DNA of 64,000 nt from an uncultured Alistipes sp. (lineage in GTDB: Bacteria > Bacteroidota > Bacteroidia > Bacteroidales > Rikenellaceae): assembly GCA_900546065.1 (NCBI GenBank), contig URBK01000008.1, positions 51,708 to 115,707 on the forward strand, read 5' to 3'. Both the position numbers and the translations under genes were made by a program. Shown here piece by piece: positions 8,880 through 18,860 of this stretch (position 1 is its first letter; the number at the start of each line of letters is the position of its first letter). The notes under the pieces are model-generated. The model saw only the letters and a program-made list of their open reading frames with translations, ran no database searches and was not told the origin of the DNA.

Positions 8880-9230
8880 ATGTATTTTACACTATTAGTG
8901 GTCGTTATACTGACGGCTCTGGCACTGGTGGCCGTAGCGCTGGGTATCGCACGCGCCATCTCGCCGCGTTCGTACAACCCCCAGAAGGGTGAAGCCTACG
9001 AGTGCGGTATCCCCACACGCGGACGCTCGTGGATGCAGTTCAAGGTGGGATACTACCTCTTCGCCATACTCTTCCTGATGTTCGACGTCGAGACCGTATT
9101 CCTCTTCTCGTGGGCCGTCGTGGTTCAGGAGCTCGGACTCTACGGGCTTGCGAGCATCGTATTTTTCCTTGTGATACTTGTATTGGGCCTTGCCTACGCT
9201 TGGCGGAAAGGAGCTTTGGAATGGAAATGA
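8880..9230 (+). CDS. nuoA: NADH:quinone oxidoreductase subunit A
   Basis: Small membrane subunit of complex I, 116 residues with three hydrophobic helices. NuoA features are [14 protein letters not shown] in the first loop (with the conserved Cys) and the segment [33 protein letters not shown], which holds the family FDVE motif. It is the first gene of a ten-gene nuo cluster. Its TGA overlaps the nuoB start region (ATGGAAATGA at 9221-9230), indicating translational coupling. Confidence 0.96.
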   Translation: MYFTLLVVVILTALALVAVALGIARAISPRSYNPQKGEAYECGIPTRGRSWMQFKVGYYLFAILFLMFDVETVFLFSWAVVVQELGLYGLASIVFFLVILVLGLAYAWRKGALEWK

Positions 9231-9926
9231 GAAAACCCGAAATAAAGTCGATGAAATACGAGGATTTCAACGACAACGAATACCTCGAGAAGATGGCCGA
9301 GCAACTGCGCCGCGACGGCACAAACGTCGTGGTCGGATGCCTCGACGACATCATCAACTGGGGCCGCAGCAACAGTCTCTGGCCCCTGACCTTCGCAACG
9401 AGCTGCTGCGGCATCGAGTTCATGGCCGTAGGCGCCGCACGTTACGACTTCGCCCGTTTCGGCTTCGAAGTGACGCGCGCCTCACCGCGTCAGGCCGACT
9501 TCATCATGGTCGCCGGAACAATCACACACAAGATGGCACCTGTCTCTTATACACATCTCCGAGCCCACGAGACTAAGGCACAAGATGGCACCCGTGCTCA
9601 AGCGACTCTACGACCAGATGGCCGACCCGAAGTATGTCATCGCCGTGGGCGGCTGCGCCATCAGCGGCGGCCCCTTCAAGCAGTCGTACCATGTGGTCAA
9701 CGGCGTGGATACGATCCTTCCGGTCGATGTCTACATCCCGGGCTGCCCGCCGCGCCCCGAGGCTATGCTTTACGGCCTGATGCAGTTGCAGCGCAAGGTG
9801 CGCATGCAGCGTTTCTTCGGCGACGTGAACAAGCAGATCAGCGAGAAGGAGTATGATGAGCTCATGCGCCGCGACCTCACGGCCGAAAAGAACGATTTGA
9901 ACGTCGAAACTCAACAAAAGAGATAA
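9221..9926 (+). pseudogene. nuoB: NADH:quinone oxidoreductase subunit B, broken by an adapter sequence (assembly artefact)
   Basis: NuoB carries the terminal 4Fe-4S cluster N2. The first part (9221-9540) ends correctly at GTITHKMAP and contains ATSCCGIEF with two cluster cysteines. From 9541 the frame reads [10 protein letters not shown], a translated Nextera adapter, and then nonsense to 9856. The correct C-terminal part resumes in another frame at [12 protein letters not shown] (9585 onwards), with the other two cysteines (GGCAIS, PGCPP), ending at 9926. Deleting the 52 bp 9541-9592 rejoins [11 protein letters not shown] exactly and gives an intact protein of about 217 residues. The natural gene is therefore almost certainly whole. 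The ATG at 9221 has AGGAG 7 nt upstream; ATG 9227 is also possible. Confidence 0.9.
9540..9592. other. Nextera transposase/read-2 adapter and duplicated 14 bp inside nuoB
   Basis: Bases 9540-9573 read CTGTCTCTTATACACATCT and then CCGAGCCCACGAGAC, the Illumina Nextera mosaic end plus read-2 adapter. TAAGGC follows, matching the start of a common i7 index. The 14-bp direct repeat cacaagatggcacc occurs at 9527-9540 and again at 9579-9592, so the assembler bridged adapter-containing reads through a short repeat. It is library contamination and not biology. Confidence 0.96.
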
Positions 9927-9927
9927 T

Positions 9928-11541
9928 ATGAGCATAAGAGATAAGATAACGGCATGGGAACCTGCGGCCGAGTGGTCGGATGCGGGCGACGGCATACTTA
10001 CGCTGCCCGTCGAGACCTTCCACGATGTTGCCGTGCGCCTCAAGCAGGAGGGATTCGACTTCCTGCGCAGCCTCACAGGCATGGACTGGGGCGAGGGCCG
10101 CTTCGGCGCCGTCTACCACATAGAGTCTACGGCCACGGGCGAGAACGTCGTGCTGCGCGTGCTGACACCCGCCCCCGACAAGTGCGGCCTTCCGTCGGTG
10201 GGCGACGTATGGAAGGGCGCCCTGCTCAACGAGCGCGAGGCATACGATTACTTCGGCATACAGTTCCTCAACCACCCCGACATGCGTCGCCTCTATCTGC
10301 GCGACGACTGGGTCGGATACCCCCTGCGCAAGGATTATGATCCTTCGCTCAACCCCCTGCGCATGAGCAACGAGGTCGCGCAGGACAGCACCCCCCACTT
10401 CGAGCTTATGCCCGACGGCAGCCTCATACGCAAGCGCGGCGTCATATTCGACGAGGGTGAGTATGTGATCAACGTCGGCCCGCAGCACCCCGCCACGCAC
10501 GGCGTACTCCGTTTCCGCGTCTCGCTCGAAGGCGAGATCATCCGCAAGCTCGACGTACACTGCGGATACATACACCGCGGCATCGAGAAGATGTGCGAGA
10601 GCCTGACCTATCCGCAGACACTGGCCCTGACCGACCGTCTGGACTACCTCGGAGCCTCGCAGAACCGACACGCCCTCTGCATGTGCATAGAGAAGGGTCT
10701 GGGGCTGGAGGTGAGCCAGCGCGTGCAGTACATACGCACCATCATGGACGAGCTGCAGCGTATCGACTCACACCTGCTCTTCTTCTCGTGTCTGTGTATG
10801 GACATGGGTGCGCTGACGGCATTCTTCTACGGCTTCCGCGACCGCGAGAAGGTGCTCGACATCCTCGAGCAGACCACCGGCGGACGCCTCATACAGAACT
10901 ACAACGTCATCGGCGGCGTGCAGGCCGACATACACCCCGAGTTCGTACGCCGCGTCAAGGAGTTCATCGCCTACATGCGTCCCACGCTGCGCGAATACCA
11001 CGAGGTATTCACGGGCAACGTCATCGCCCGCGAGCGTCTGCGCGGCACGGGCGTACTCTCGCGCGAGGACGCCATATCGTTCGGCGCCACGGGCGGCACG
11101 GGACGTGCCTCGGGCTGGGCGTGCGACGTGCGCAAACGCCACCCCTACGCCATGTACGGCAGCGTGGACTTCGACGAGGTGCTCTTCACCGAGGGCGACT
11201 GCTACGCTCGATACTTGGTGCGTATGCACGAGATCGAGCAGAGCATGCGCATCATCGAGCAACTTATAGACAACATCCCCGAAGGCGAATACCGCGCCAA
11301 GACCAAACCCGTAATCCGCATCCCCGAGGGCACATACTATTCGGCCGTCGAGGGCAGCCGCGGCGAGTTCGGCGTCTTCATCGAGAGCCACGGCGACAAG
11401 TCCCCCTACCGCATGAAGTTCCGCTCGACGGGCCTGCCCCTCGTATCGTGCATGGAGACCATAGCCCGCGGCTCGAAGATAGCCGACCTGATAGCCATAG
11501 GCGGTACGCTCGACTATGTCGTCCCCGATATCGACCGTTAA
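9928..11541 (+). CDS. nuoCD: NADH:quinone oxidoreductase fused subunit C/D
   Basis: A single 537-residue chain joins NuoC (about residues 1-140) to NuoD (about 150-537) in the peripheral arm. The 30-kDa domain shows FDFLRSLTGMDW and the signature NEREAYDYFGIQFLNHPDMRRLYL-type segment. The 49-kDa domain shows NVGPQHPATHGVLRF, HCGYIHRGIEKM, and the quinone-site region RHPYAMYGSVDFDE-like, and ends DLIAIGGTLDYVVPDIDR. The ATG follows the nuoB stop by one base. The fusion is common in Bacteroidetes and in enterobacteria. No NuoE, F or G gene follows, so the electron-input module is missing from the locus. Confidence 0.96.
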   Translation: MSIRDKITAWEPAAEWSDAGDGILTLPVETFHDVAVRLKQEGFDFLRSLTGMDWGEGRFGAVYHIESTATGENVVLRVLTPAPDKCGLPSVGDVWKGALLNEREAYDYFGIQFLNHPDMRRLYLRDDWVGYPLRKDYDPSLNPLRMSNEVAQDSTPHFELMPDGSLIRKRGVIFDEGEYVINVGPQHPATHGVLRFRVSLEGEIIRKLDVHCGYIHRGIEKMCESLTYPQTLALTDRLDYLGASQNRHALCMCIEKGLGLEVSQRVQYIRTIMDELQRIDSHLLFFSCLCMDMGALTAFFYGFRDREKVLDILEQTTGGRLIQNYNVIGGVQADIHPEFVRRVKEFIAYMRPTLREYHEVFTGNVIARERLRGTGVLSREDAISFGATGGTGRASGWACDVRKRHPYAMYGSVDFDEVLFTEGDCYARYLVRMHEIEQSMRIIEQLIDNIPEGEYRAKTKPVIRIPEGTYYSAVEGSRGEFGVFIESHGDKSPYRMKFRSTGLPLVSCMETIARGSKIADLIAIGGTLDYVVPDIDR

Positions 11542-11560
11542 CAAATAAACTTACAACGAT

Positions 11561-12637
11561 ATGTTCGATTTCAGCATAATAACCCAAGCGATACATACGG
11601 CTCTCACATCCTTCATGCCCGAAGGTGTGGCCATACTGCTCGAGTGCATCGTGGTGGGCGTGTGTCTGCTGCTGCTCTACACCGTCATCGCCATCGTGAT
11701 GATATTCATGGAGCGCAAGGTGTGCGCCGCCTTCCAGTGCCGTCTGGGTCCCGTCCGCGTGGGCCCGTGGGGCACGCTGCAAGTGGTGTGCGACGTATTC
11801 AAGATGCTCACAAAGGAGATCATCACAATACGCCACGCCGACAGGTTTCTCTACAATCTGGCACCGTATATCGTCATTCTGGCGTCGGTGCTCGCATTCT
11901 CGTGTCTGCCCATAAACAAGGGCATGGAGGTGCTCGACTTCAACGTCGGCGTCTTCTTCATGATGGCCGCATCGTCAATAGGCGTGGTCGGAATACTGCT
12001 CGCGGGCTGGAGCTCAAACAACAAGTACTCGCTCATCGGCGCCATGCGAAGCGGCGCGCAGATGATCAGCTACGAGCTTTCGATCGGTCTGTCGATCCTG
12101 ACGATCGTCGTGCTCACCGATACCATGCAGTTCTCCGAGATCGTCGAGCGTCAGGCCGACGGATGGTTCATATTCAAGGGACACATCCCCGCCATCATAG
12201 CCTTCATCATATACCTTATCGCCGGCAACGCCGAGGTCAACCGCGGGCCCTTCGACCTGCCCGAGGCCGAGTCGGAGCTTACGGCCGGTTACCACACCGA
12301 ATATTCGGGCATGCACTTCGGACTGTTCTACGTGGCCGAGTTCGTCAACCTGTTCATCATCGCCGGCATGGCCGCCACGATATTCCTCGGCGGATGGATG
12401 CCGCTGCACATACCCGGATGGGAGGGTTTCAACACCGTCATGGACTACATCCCGGGCTTCGTATGGTTCTTCGGCAAGGCCTTCTTCGTGGTGTGGCTGC
12501 TCATGTGGATCAAGTGGACATTCCCCCGTCTGCGAATCGACCAGATCCTGACGCTCGAATGGAAATATCTGGTGCCCATAGGTCTGGCCAACCTGCTGCT
12601 TATGGTGATAGTCGTCGTATTCAAACTCCATTTCTGA
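11561..12637 (+). CDS. nuoH: NADH:quinone oxidoreductase subunit H
   Basis: Membrane subunit that forms the quinone-binding chamber with NuoB and NuoD; 358 residues with about eight helices. Clear motifs are [22 protein letters not shown] near the start, the loop [28 protein letters not shown], and the C-terminal [22 protein letters not shown]. It lies 19 bp after nuoCD and is separated from nuoI by one base, within one operon. Confidence 0.97.
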   Translation: MFDFSIITQAIHTALTSFMPEGVAILLECIVVGVCLLLLYTVIAIVMIFMERKVCAAFQCRLGPVRVGPWGTLQVVCDVFKMLTKEIITIRHADRFLYNLAPYIVILASVLAFSCLPINKGMEVLDFNVGVFFMMAASSIGVVGILLAGWSSNNKYSLIGAMRSGAQMISYELSIGLSILTIVVLTDTMQFSEIVERQADGWFIFKGHIPAIIAFIIYLIAGNAEVNRGPFDLPEAESELTAGYHTEYSGMHFGLFYVAEFVNLFIIAGMAATIFLGGWMPLHIPGWEGFNTVMDYIPGFVWFFGKAFFVVWLLMWIKWTFPRLRIDQILTLEWKYLVPIGLANLLLMVIVVVFKLHF

Positions 12638-12638
12638 C

Positions 12639-13085
12639 ATGACACACAACAGCTACATAAAAGGATTACTTAGCGGCATAGGTTCGCTGCTCACGGGTCT
12701 CAAGGTTACCGGACGCGAGTTCTTCACCCCGAAGGTGACGGAACAGTATCCCGAGAACCGCTCTACGCTCAAGATGTTCGACCGCTACCGCGGCGAACTC
12801 GTTATGCCGCACGACGCCGAGGGCAAGAACCGCTGCATCGCCTGCGGCCTCTGTCAGGCGGCATGCCCCAACGGAACGATACATATCACCACCGAGACGG
12901 TCACCGACCCCGAAACGGGAAAACCCAAACGCCGTCTGGCCCGCTACGAGTACGACCTCGGCTCGTGCATGTTCTGCCAGCTGTGCGTGAACGCCTGCCC
13001 GCATGACGCCATACGCTTCTCGACGGCATTCGAACATGCCGTATATACGCGCAGCAAACTCGTAAAAACACTCAACAAGATATAA
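12639..13085 (+). CDS. nuoI: NADH:quinone oxidoreductase subunit I (2 x 4Fe-4S)
   Basis: Ferredoxin-like subunit of the peripheral arm, 148 residues, carrying clusters N6a and N6b. Two cysteine motifs are visible: CIACGLCQAACP (about residues 65-76) and CMFCQLCVNACP (about 108-119), with the usual spacing CxxCxxCxxxCP. The start (MTHNSYIKGLLSGIGSLLTGLKVTGREFFTPKVTEQYPE) matches the family N-terminal helix. It is part of the nuo operon, with 3 bp to nuoJ. Confidence 0.96.
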   Translation: MTHNSYIKGLLSGIGSLLTGLKVTGREFFTPKVTEQYPENRSTLKMFDRYRGELVMPHDAEGKNRCIACGLCQAACPNGTIHITTETVTDPETGKPKRRLARYEYDLGSCMFCQLCVNACPHDAIRFSTAFEHAVYTRSKLVKTLNKI

Positions 13086-13088
13086 GCC

Positions 13089-13598
13089 ATGGAGATATCT
13101 CTCGAACTGATAGTATTCACGATACTCGCGCTCTTTACCGTCGTAAGCGCCGTGCTGGCCGTCACCACACGACGCATACTGCGTGCGGCGACATATCTGC
13201 TCTTCGTGCTCTTCGGCACCGCGGGCATATATTTCCAGCTCAACTACTCGTTCCTCGGCGCCGTGCAGATGCTCATCTACGCGGGCGGTATCACCGTACT
13301 CTACGTCTTCTCGATACTGCTCACCTCGAGCGAGGGCGACAAGGCCGAGGATATCCGCGGCTACAAGCTCTTCGCCGGACTGGCCGCCACGTTCCTCAGT
13401 CTGGGCGTGTGCCTCTACGTGACGCTGCGCCACGACTTCCAACCCTCGCACTTCGTACACGGCGAGCTGGAGGTCACCGCCATAGGACATACGCTCATGA
13501 GTCCCGACAAGTATGGTTACCTGCTCCCCTTCGAGGTCATAAGCATCCTGCTGCTGGCCTGCATCGTGGGCGGAATACTCATCGCGAGAAAACGTTAG
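13089..13598 (+). CDS. nuoJ: NADH:quinone oxidoreductase subunit J
   Basis: Membrane subunit of 169 residues with five hydrophobic segments. The third carries FLGAVQMLIYAGGITVLYVFSILL, the conserved NuoJ helix with its pi-bulge region. The N-terminal part has RAATYLLFVLFGTAGIYFQLNYSF. It sits between nuoI and nuoK in the operon, in the canonical position. Confidence 0.94.
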   Translation: MEISLELIVFTILALFTVVSAVLAVTTRRILRAATYLLFVLFGTAGIYFQLNYSFLGAVQMLIYAGGITVLYVFSILLTSSEGDKAEDIRGYKLFAGLAATFLSLGVCLYVTLRHDFQPSHFVHGELEVTAIGHTLMSPDKYGYLLPFEVISILLLACIVGGILIARKR

Positions 13599-13617
13599 TC
13601 AAAAAACACGAACCACT

Positions 13618-13926
13618 ATGATACACATGGAATATTACCTGATCGTCTCGACGATCATGATGTTCGCGGGAATCTACGGATTCGTCACGCGGCGCAACCT
13701 GCTGGCCATGCTCATATCGGTGGAGCTGATACTCAACTCGGTCGATATCAATTTCGTGGTCTTCAACCGTTTCCTCTTCCAGGAGCATCTGGAGGGCTTC
13801 TTCTTCACGCTCTTCGCCATAGGCATCAGCGCCGCCGAGACCGCCGTCGCAATAGCCATCATAATCAACATCTATCGCAACATCCGCAACATCAAGGTCA
13901 AGAGCCTGCGCCAAATGAAGTGGTAA
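13618..13926 (+). CDS. nuoK: NADH:quinone oxidoreductase subunit K
   Basis: Small three-helix antiporter-like subunit, 102 residues. The conserved glutamates occur in LLAMLISVELILNSVDINF and in ISAAETAVAIAIIINIYR. The start is taken at ATG 13618 (MIHMEYYLIV). A second ATG at 13627 is also plausible. It lies between nuoJ and nuoL in a single transcription unit. Confidence 0.95.
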   Translation: MIHMEYYLIVSTIMMFAGIYGFVTRRNLLAMLISVELILNSVDINFVVFNRFLFQEHLEGFFFTLFAIGISAAETAVAIAIIINIYRNIRNIKVKSLRQMKW

Positions 13927-13945
13927 TGCCTAAACAACGATCGTC

Positions 13946-15841
13946 ATGGAGTACACAATTCTGATTCTTGCGCTTCCGCTGCTGAGCTTTCTCCTGTTGG
14001 GGCTCCTCGGCACACGTCTGCGCCCGACGGCGGCCGGTGTCGTCGGCACGTCCGTCATAGCCGTAGTCGCAGCCGTGAGCTACATGACCGCCTACGCCTA
14101 CTTCTTCACCACAGGACGCGGCGCCGACGGCCTATACCCCACCATCACACCGTGGAACACCACGTGGCTGCCCATAAGCGACACGCTCGCCATCGACATG
14201 GGCATAATGCTCGACCCGATATCGGTGATGATGCTCGTCGTCATCTCGACCGTATCGCTCATGGTGCACATATATTCGTTCGGATACATGAAGGGCGAAC
14301 GCGGCTTCCAACGCTACTACGCCTTCCTGTCGCTCTTCACGGCCAGCATGATGGGTCTGGTCGTGGCGACGAACATCTTCCAGATGTATGTATTCTGGGA
14401 GTTGGTGGGCGTCAGCTCGTATCTGCTCATCGGTTTCTACTACACCCGCAAGGAGGCCGTGGCCGCCTCTAAAAAGGCATTCATCGTCACGCGTTTCGCC
14501 GATCTGGGCTTCCTTATAGGCATACTCTTCTACGGATACTATGCCGGGACGTTCTCATTCACGCCGCAGGCTGAAGCCCTTGCCTCGGCCGGTATGATCA
14601 TACCGCTGGCTCTGGGGCTGATGTTCGTGGGCGGCGCCGGAAAGAGCGCCATGTTCCCGCTGCATATATGGCTTCCCGACGCCATGGAGGGCCCCACGCC
14701 CGTCTCGGCACTCATACATGCCGCCACGATGGTCGTCGCAGGCGTATATCTCGTGGCGAGGATGTTCCCGCTATTTATCGTCTACGCCCCCGACGTGCTG
14801 CACGCTACGGCCATAGTCGGCGCCTTCACATCGCTCTACGCCGCCATAGTGGCCTGTGTACAGAGCGACATCAAGCGCGTGCTGGCATTCAGTACAATAT
14901 CGCAAATAGGTTTCATGATCGTCGCCCTCGGCGTCTGCACCTCGGCCGATCCCCACGCCGGAGGACTCGGTTACATGGCCTCGATGTTCCACCTCTTCAC
15001 CCACGCCATGTTCAAGGCGCTGCTGTTCCTCGGCGCCGGCAGCATCATCCACGCCGTACACTCGAACGAGATGTCGGCAATGGGCGGCCTGCGCAAATAT
15101 ATGCCCGTGACGCACATAACCTTCCTTGTGGCATGTCTGGCCATATCGGGAATATGGCCCCTGAGCGGATTCTTCTCGAAGGACGAGATCCTCACCGCCT
15201 GCTTCGCATACAGCCCCGCCATGGGTTGGATCATGACCGCAATAGCAGGACTGACGGCATTCTACATGTTCCGTCTCTACTACGGCATCTTCTGGGGCCG
15301 CGAAAACCGCCAGCTCCATGCCGAGCATACGCCGCATGAGGCTCCCGTGACGATGACACTGCCGCTGGTGGTGCTCGCCGTCGTAACACTCGGCGCGGGA
15401 TTCATCCCCTTCGGACACTTCGTCAGCAGCAACGGCACGGCCTACGACATACATATCGACACGACCGTGGCAACAACAAGCCTCTGCGTAGCCGCGGCAG
15501 GTATCCTCATCGCCTCGTGGATGTACGCCCGCGAGCGTCAGGATGTGGCCGAGAGTCTGGCCAGCCGCTTCCGGACACTCCACACGGCAGCATATCACCG
15601 CTTCTATATCGACGAGGTCTACCAGTTCATCACACACCGCATCATCTTCCGCTGCATCTCGACCCCGATCGCGTGGTTCGACCGCAACGTCGTGGACGGC
15701 TTCATGAACATGCTCGCACGCGGCGCCAACGGAGCCTCGTATGCCATACGCGGCATGCAGAGCGGCAGCATCCAACGCTACTGTATATGGTTCCTCGGCG
15801 GTGCGCTCGTACTCACCATAATACTTCTCATCATAAGATAA
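13946..15841 (+). CDS. nuoL: NADH:quinone oxidoreductase subunit L
   Basis: Mrp-antiporter-type proton-pumping subunit at the distal end of the membrane arm; 631 residues with about 15 helices. Visible features are the N-terminal domain (DPISVMMLVVISTVSLMVHIYSFGYM), FWELVGVSSYLLIGFYYTR with the conserved Glu, HIWLPDAMEGPTPVSALIHAATMVVAGVYL, and SDIKRVLAFSTISQIGFM. The C-terminal extension (about 530-631) holds the lateral helix region. It is followed by nuoM after 13 bp. Confidence 0.96.
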   Translation: MEYTILILALPLLSFLLLGLLGTRLRPTAAGVVGTSVIAVVAAVSYMTAYAYFFTTGRGADGLYPTITPWNTTWLPISDTLAIDMGIMLDPISVMMLVVISTVSLMVHIYSFGYMKGERGFQRYYAFLSLFTASMMGLVVATNIFQMYVFWELVGVSSYLLIGFYYTRKEAVAASKKAFIVTRFADLGFLIGILFYGYYAGTFSFTPQAEALASAGMIIPLALGLMFVGGAGKSAMFPLHIWLPDAMEGPTPVSALIHAATMVVAGVYLVARMFPLFIVYAPDVLHATAIVGAFTSLYAAIVACVQSDIKRVLAFSTISQIGFMIVALGVCTSADPHAGGLGYMASMFHLFTHAMFKALLFLGAGSIIHAVHSNEMSAMGGLRKYMPVTHITFLVACLAISGIWPLSGFFSKDEILTACFAYSPAMGWIMTAIAGLTAFYMFRLYYGIFWGRENRQLHAEHTPHEAPVTMTLPLVVLAVVTLGAGFIPFGHFVSSNGTAYDIHIDTTVATTSLCVAAAGILIASWMYARERQDVAESLASRFRTLHTAAYHRFYIDEVYQFITHRIIFRCISTPIAWFDRNVVDGFMNMLARGANGASYAIRGMQSGSIQRYCIWFLGGALVLTIILLIIR

Positions 15842-15854
15842 ACGTCATACTGCA

Positions 15855-17339
15855 ATGAATATATTATCGCTTTTTCCGGCCATACCGCTCCTGATGATGC
15901 TCGGGCTCTGGATCTCGCGCAACCGCACGCAGATACACACCGTCATGGTCACGGGCGCATCACTGCTTCTGGCACTGGCCGTGTGGCTTGTGGTGGCATA
16001 CCTCTCGCAGCGCGCCGCCGGTGACACCGCACCCATGCTCTTCACCGACAGCCGCGTATGGTACGCGCCGCTCAACATACACTACGCCGTGGGCGTAGAC
16101 GGCATCTCGGTAGTGATGCTACTGCTCTCGGCTATCATCGTATTCACCGGAACATTCGCCTCGTGGCAGATGCAGACTTCCGTCAAGGAGTATTTCATGT
16201 GGTTCTGCCTGCTCAGCGTCGGAGTCTTCGGATTCTTCATCTCGATCGACCTGTTCACCATGTTCATGTTCTACGAGGTGGCCCTTATCCCGATGTACCT
16301 TCTTATCGGCGTCTGGGGCAGCGGCCGCAAGGAGTATGCAGCAATGAAGCTGACGCTTATGCTTATGGGCGGCTCGGCACTGCTGCTGATAGGTATCCTC
16401 GGAATATATTTCGGGTCGGGCGCCACGACAATGAATATCCTCGAGATAGCGCAGGCCGACTGCATCCCCGTCGCGCAGCAGCGTATATGGTTCCCGCTGG
16501 TATTCGTCGGCTTCGGCGTGCTGGGCGCGCTCTTCCCCTTCCACACATGGAGCCCCGACGGCCACGCCTCGGCCCCCACGGCCGTGTCGATGCTCCACGC
16601 CGGCGTGCTGATGAAGCTCGGCGGATACGGCTGCTTCCGCGTGGCAATATTCCTTATGCCCGAGGCGGCGCACGAGCTCTCGTGGATATTTATCATCCTC
16701 ACGGCCATATCGGTCGTCTACGGAGCCCTCTCGGCATGCGTGCAGACCGACCTGAAGTACATAAACGCATATTCGTCGGTATCGCACTGCGGTCTGGTGC
16801 TCTTCGCCATACTCATGATGAACACCACGGCCATGACCGGCGCCGTGATGCAGATGCTCAGCCACGGTCTGATGACGGCCCTCTTCTTCGCCCTCATCGG
16901 CATGATCTACGGACGTACGCATACGCGTGACGTAAGGCAGATGAGCGGCCTGATGCGCGTCATACCCTTCCTCGCCGTAGGTTACGTCATTGCGGGCCTT
17001 GCGAACCTCGGACTTCCGGGTCTGAGCGGATTCGTGGCCGAGATGACCATCTTCAACGGCGCATTCATGCACGCCGACACCTTCCACCGCACCGTCACCA
17101 TCATCGCCTGCACGAGTATCGTCATAACGGCCGTCTATATCCTGCGTGTCATCGGACGCATACTCTACGGCACGTGCGACAACCCCGAGCACCTCAAACT
17201 CAAGGATGCTTCGTGGGATGAGCGTCTGGCCGTCGTATGCCTCATCGTAGCCGTTGCGGGCATGGGTCTGGCCCCGATGTGGATAAGCGACACCATACGC
17301 GACAGCGTCTCGGGAATAATGGCTCACATAATGAATTGA
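15855..17339 (+). CDS. nuoM: NADH:quinone oxidoreductase subunit M
   Basis: Second Mrp-type proton-pumping subunit, 494 residues with about 14 helices. [27 protein letters not shown] carries the conserved Glu. The later Lys and His segments are [31 protein letters not shown] and [18 protein letters not shown]. It is linked to nuoN by a 13-bp gap. Confidence 0.96.
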   Translation: MNILSLFPAIPLLMMLGLWISRNRTQIHTVMVTGASLLLALAVWLVVAYLSQRAAGDTAPMLFTDSRVWYAPLNIHYAVGVDGISVVMLLLSAIIVFTGTFASWQMQTSVKEYFMWFCLLSVGVFGFFISIDLFTMFMFYEVALIPMYLLIGVWGSGRKEYAAMKLTLMLMGGSALLLIGILGIYFGSGATTMNILEIAQADCIPVAQQRIWFPLVFVGFGVLGALFPFHTWSPDGHASAPTAVSMLHAGVLMKLGGYGCFRVAIFLMPEAAHELSWIFIILTAISVVYGALSACVQTDLKYINAYSSVSHCGLVLFAILMMNTTAMTGAVMQMLSHGLMTALFFALIGMIYGRTHTRDVRQMSGLMRVIPFLAVGYVIAGLANLGLPGLSGFVAEMTIFNGAFMHADTFHRTVTIIACTSIVITAVYILRVIGRILYGTCDNPEHLKLKDASWDERLAVVCLIVAVAGMGLAPMWISDTIRDSVSGIMAHIMN

Positions 17340-17352
17340 ACAGCGTAAGATT

Positions 17353-18786
17353 ATGAACTATACCGATATACTTATCTACATGCGGCACGAGGTGACGCTC
17401 ATGGCCATCATCATCGTGCTCTTCATCTACGACCTTGCCGCGGGCAAGCGCGGCCGCAGCCGCTTCTCGGCCGTTGCCTGCTGTCTGCTGATAGTGCAGG
17501 TTGCCCTCAACATCGTCCCCATACACCAGTCGGCCGAACTCTTCGGCGGCATGTTCGTCTACGCGCCCGTACACGCGGTCATCAAGAGCATCCTCGCCAT
17601 CGGCGCCCTCATCGTTTGCCTTCAGGCCGACTCGTGGCTGCGACGCGACGATACGGAGTTCAAACGCGGCGAATACTACATTCTGACTCTATCGACGCTG
17701 CTGGGAATGTACTTCATGATCGGCGCCGGCAACTTTCTGCTCTTCTTCATCGGGCTGGAGCTTGCCTCGATCCCGATGGCATGTCTCGTGGCCTTCGACA
17801 AGTACAAGCATTACTCGGCCGAGGCGGGCGCCAAGTATATACTCACGGCACTGTTTTCGAGCGGACTTATGCTCTACGGCATATCGTTCCTCTACGGCAC
17901 GACCGGCACGCTCTACTTCGACGACATGCCGGCACGTATCGACGGCTCGGCGCTGCAGATCCTCGCAATGGTATTCTTCTTCTCGGGTCTGGGATTCAAG
18001 CTCTCGCTCGTGCCCTTCCACCTCTGGACGGCAGACTCGTATCAGGGCGCACCTACACCCGTCACGGGATATCTCTCGGTCGTATCGAAGGGAGCCGCAG
18101 CATTCACGCTCATGGTCATCATGATGAAGGTATTCGGGCCGATGATCTCGCAGTGGCAGACCATGCTCGAGATCATCATCGTGCTATCGATCACCGTCGC
18201 CAACCTCTTCGCACTGCGCCAGAGCGACCTGAAGCGTTTCCTCGCCTTCTCGTCCATCTCGCAGGCCGGATATATCATGCTGGCCGTCATCGGCGGCAGT
18301 CCCGTGGGCATGACATCGCTCATATTCTACATTCTGGTCTATATGGCCGCCAACCTCGCAGCCTTCGGCGTCATCTCGATCGTCGAGCAGCGCACCGACG
18401 GCAAGGTTTCGATGCAGGACTACAACGGATTCTACCGCACAAACCCCAAACTGGCCGTGGTGATGATGCTCGCGCTCTTCTCGCTGGCGGGAATACCTCC
18501 CTTTGCGGGATTCTTCTCGAAGTTCTTCATCTTCTCGGCCGCATTCCGCTCAGGCTTCCACGTCGTAGTCTTCATCGCCCTGCTCAACACCGTCATATCG
18601 CTCTACTACTATCTGCTTGTAGTCAAGGCGATGTTCATCACCCCGAGCGACGAGCCCATACCGACACTGCGCAGCGACGCGAGCGCCAAGATAGCCCTTA
18701 CGCTCTGCACCGCCGGCATCGTGGCACTGGGTCTTACCAGCTGCGTATTCGAGGGTATCAATGCACTTACGTCGGGTCTGTGGTAA
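17353..18786 (+). CDS. nuoN: NADH:quinone oxidoreductase subunit N
   Basis: Third Mrp-type proton-pumping subunit, 477 residues, and last gene of the operon. Motifs include [67 protein letters not shown], and [22 protein letters not shown] strong Rho-independent terminator starts 25 bp after the stop, which closes the ten-gene unit and confirms that nuoE, nuoF and nuoG are absent here. Confidence 0.96.
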   Translation: MNYTDILIYMRHEVTLMAIIIVLFIYDLAAGKRGRSRFSAVACCLLIVQVALNIVPIHQSAELFGGMFVYAPVHAVIKSILAIGALIVCLQADSWLRRDDTEFKRGEYYILTLSTLLGMYFMIGAGNFLLFFIGLELASIPMACLVAFDKYKHYSAEAGAKYILTALFSSGLMLYGISFLYGTTGTLYFDDMPARIDGSALQILAMVFFFSGLGFKLSLVPFHLWTADSYQGAPTPVTGYLSVVSKGAAAFTLMVIMMKVFGPMISQWQTMLEIIIVLSITVANLFALRQSDLKRFLAFSSISQAGYIMLAVIGGSPVGMTSLIFYILVYMAANLAAFGVISIVEQRTDGKVSMQDYNGFYRTNPKLAVVMMLALFSLAGIPPFAGFFSKFFIFSAAFRSGFHVVVFIALLNTVISLYYYLLVVKAMFITPSDEPIPTLRSDASAKIALTLCTAGIVALGLTSCVFEGINALTSGLW

Positions 18787-18810
18787 CGGATCGACAAGCC
18801 ATAAACGACA

Positions 18811-18843
18811 AGAGCGGTTCCCGCATGGGAACCGCTCTTTTTC
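18811..18843 (+). terminator. Rho-independent terminator of the nuo operon
   Basis: The perfect 12-bp stem agagcggttccc and gggaaccgctct with loop gcat is followed by ttttt. Confidence 0.9.
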
Positions 18844-18860
18844 GTTCCATGTCTCTCGGA

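Noticed and set aside
9178..9576. An open frame that reads through nuoA/nuoB and ends in the adapter
   Set aside because: It is out of frame with both genes, and its last residues ([11 protein letters not shown]) are another translation of the Nextera adapter.
9585..9926. A separate short gene for a NuoB-like C-terminal fragment starting at MAPVLKRL
   Set aside because: The fragment joins perfectly to the upstream part once the adapter insert is removed. The apparent start is just the interrupted codon series of nuoB.
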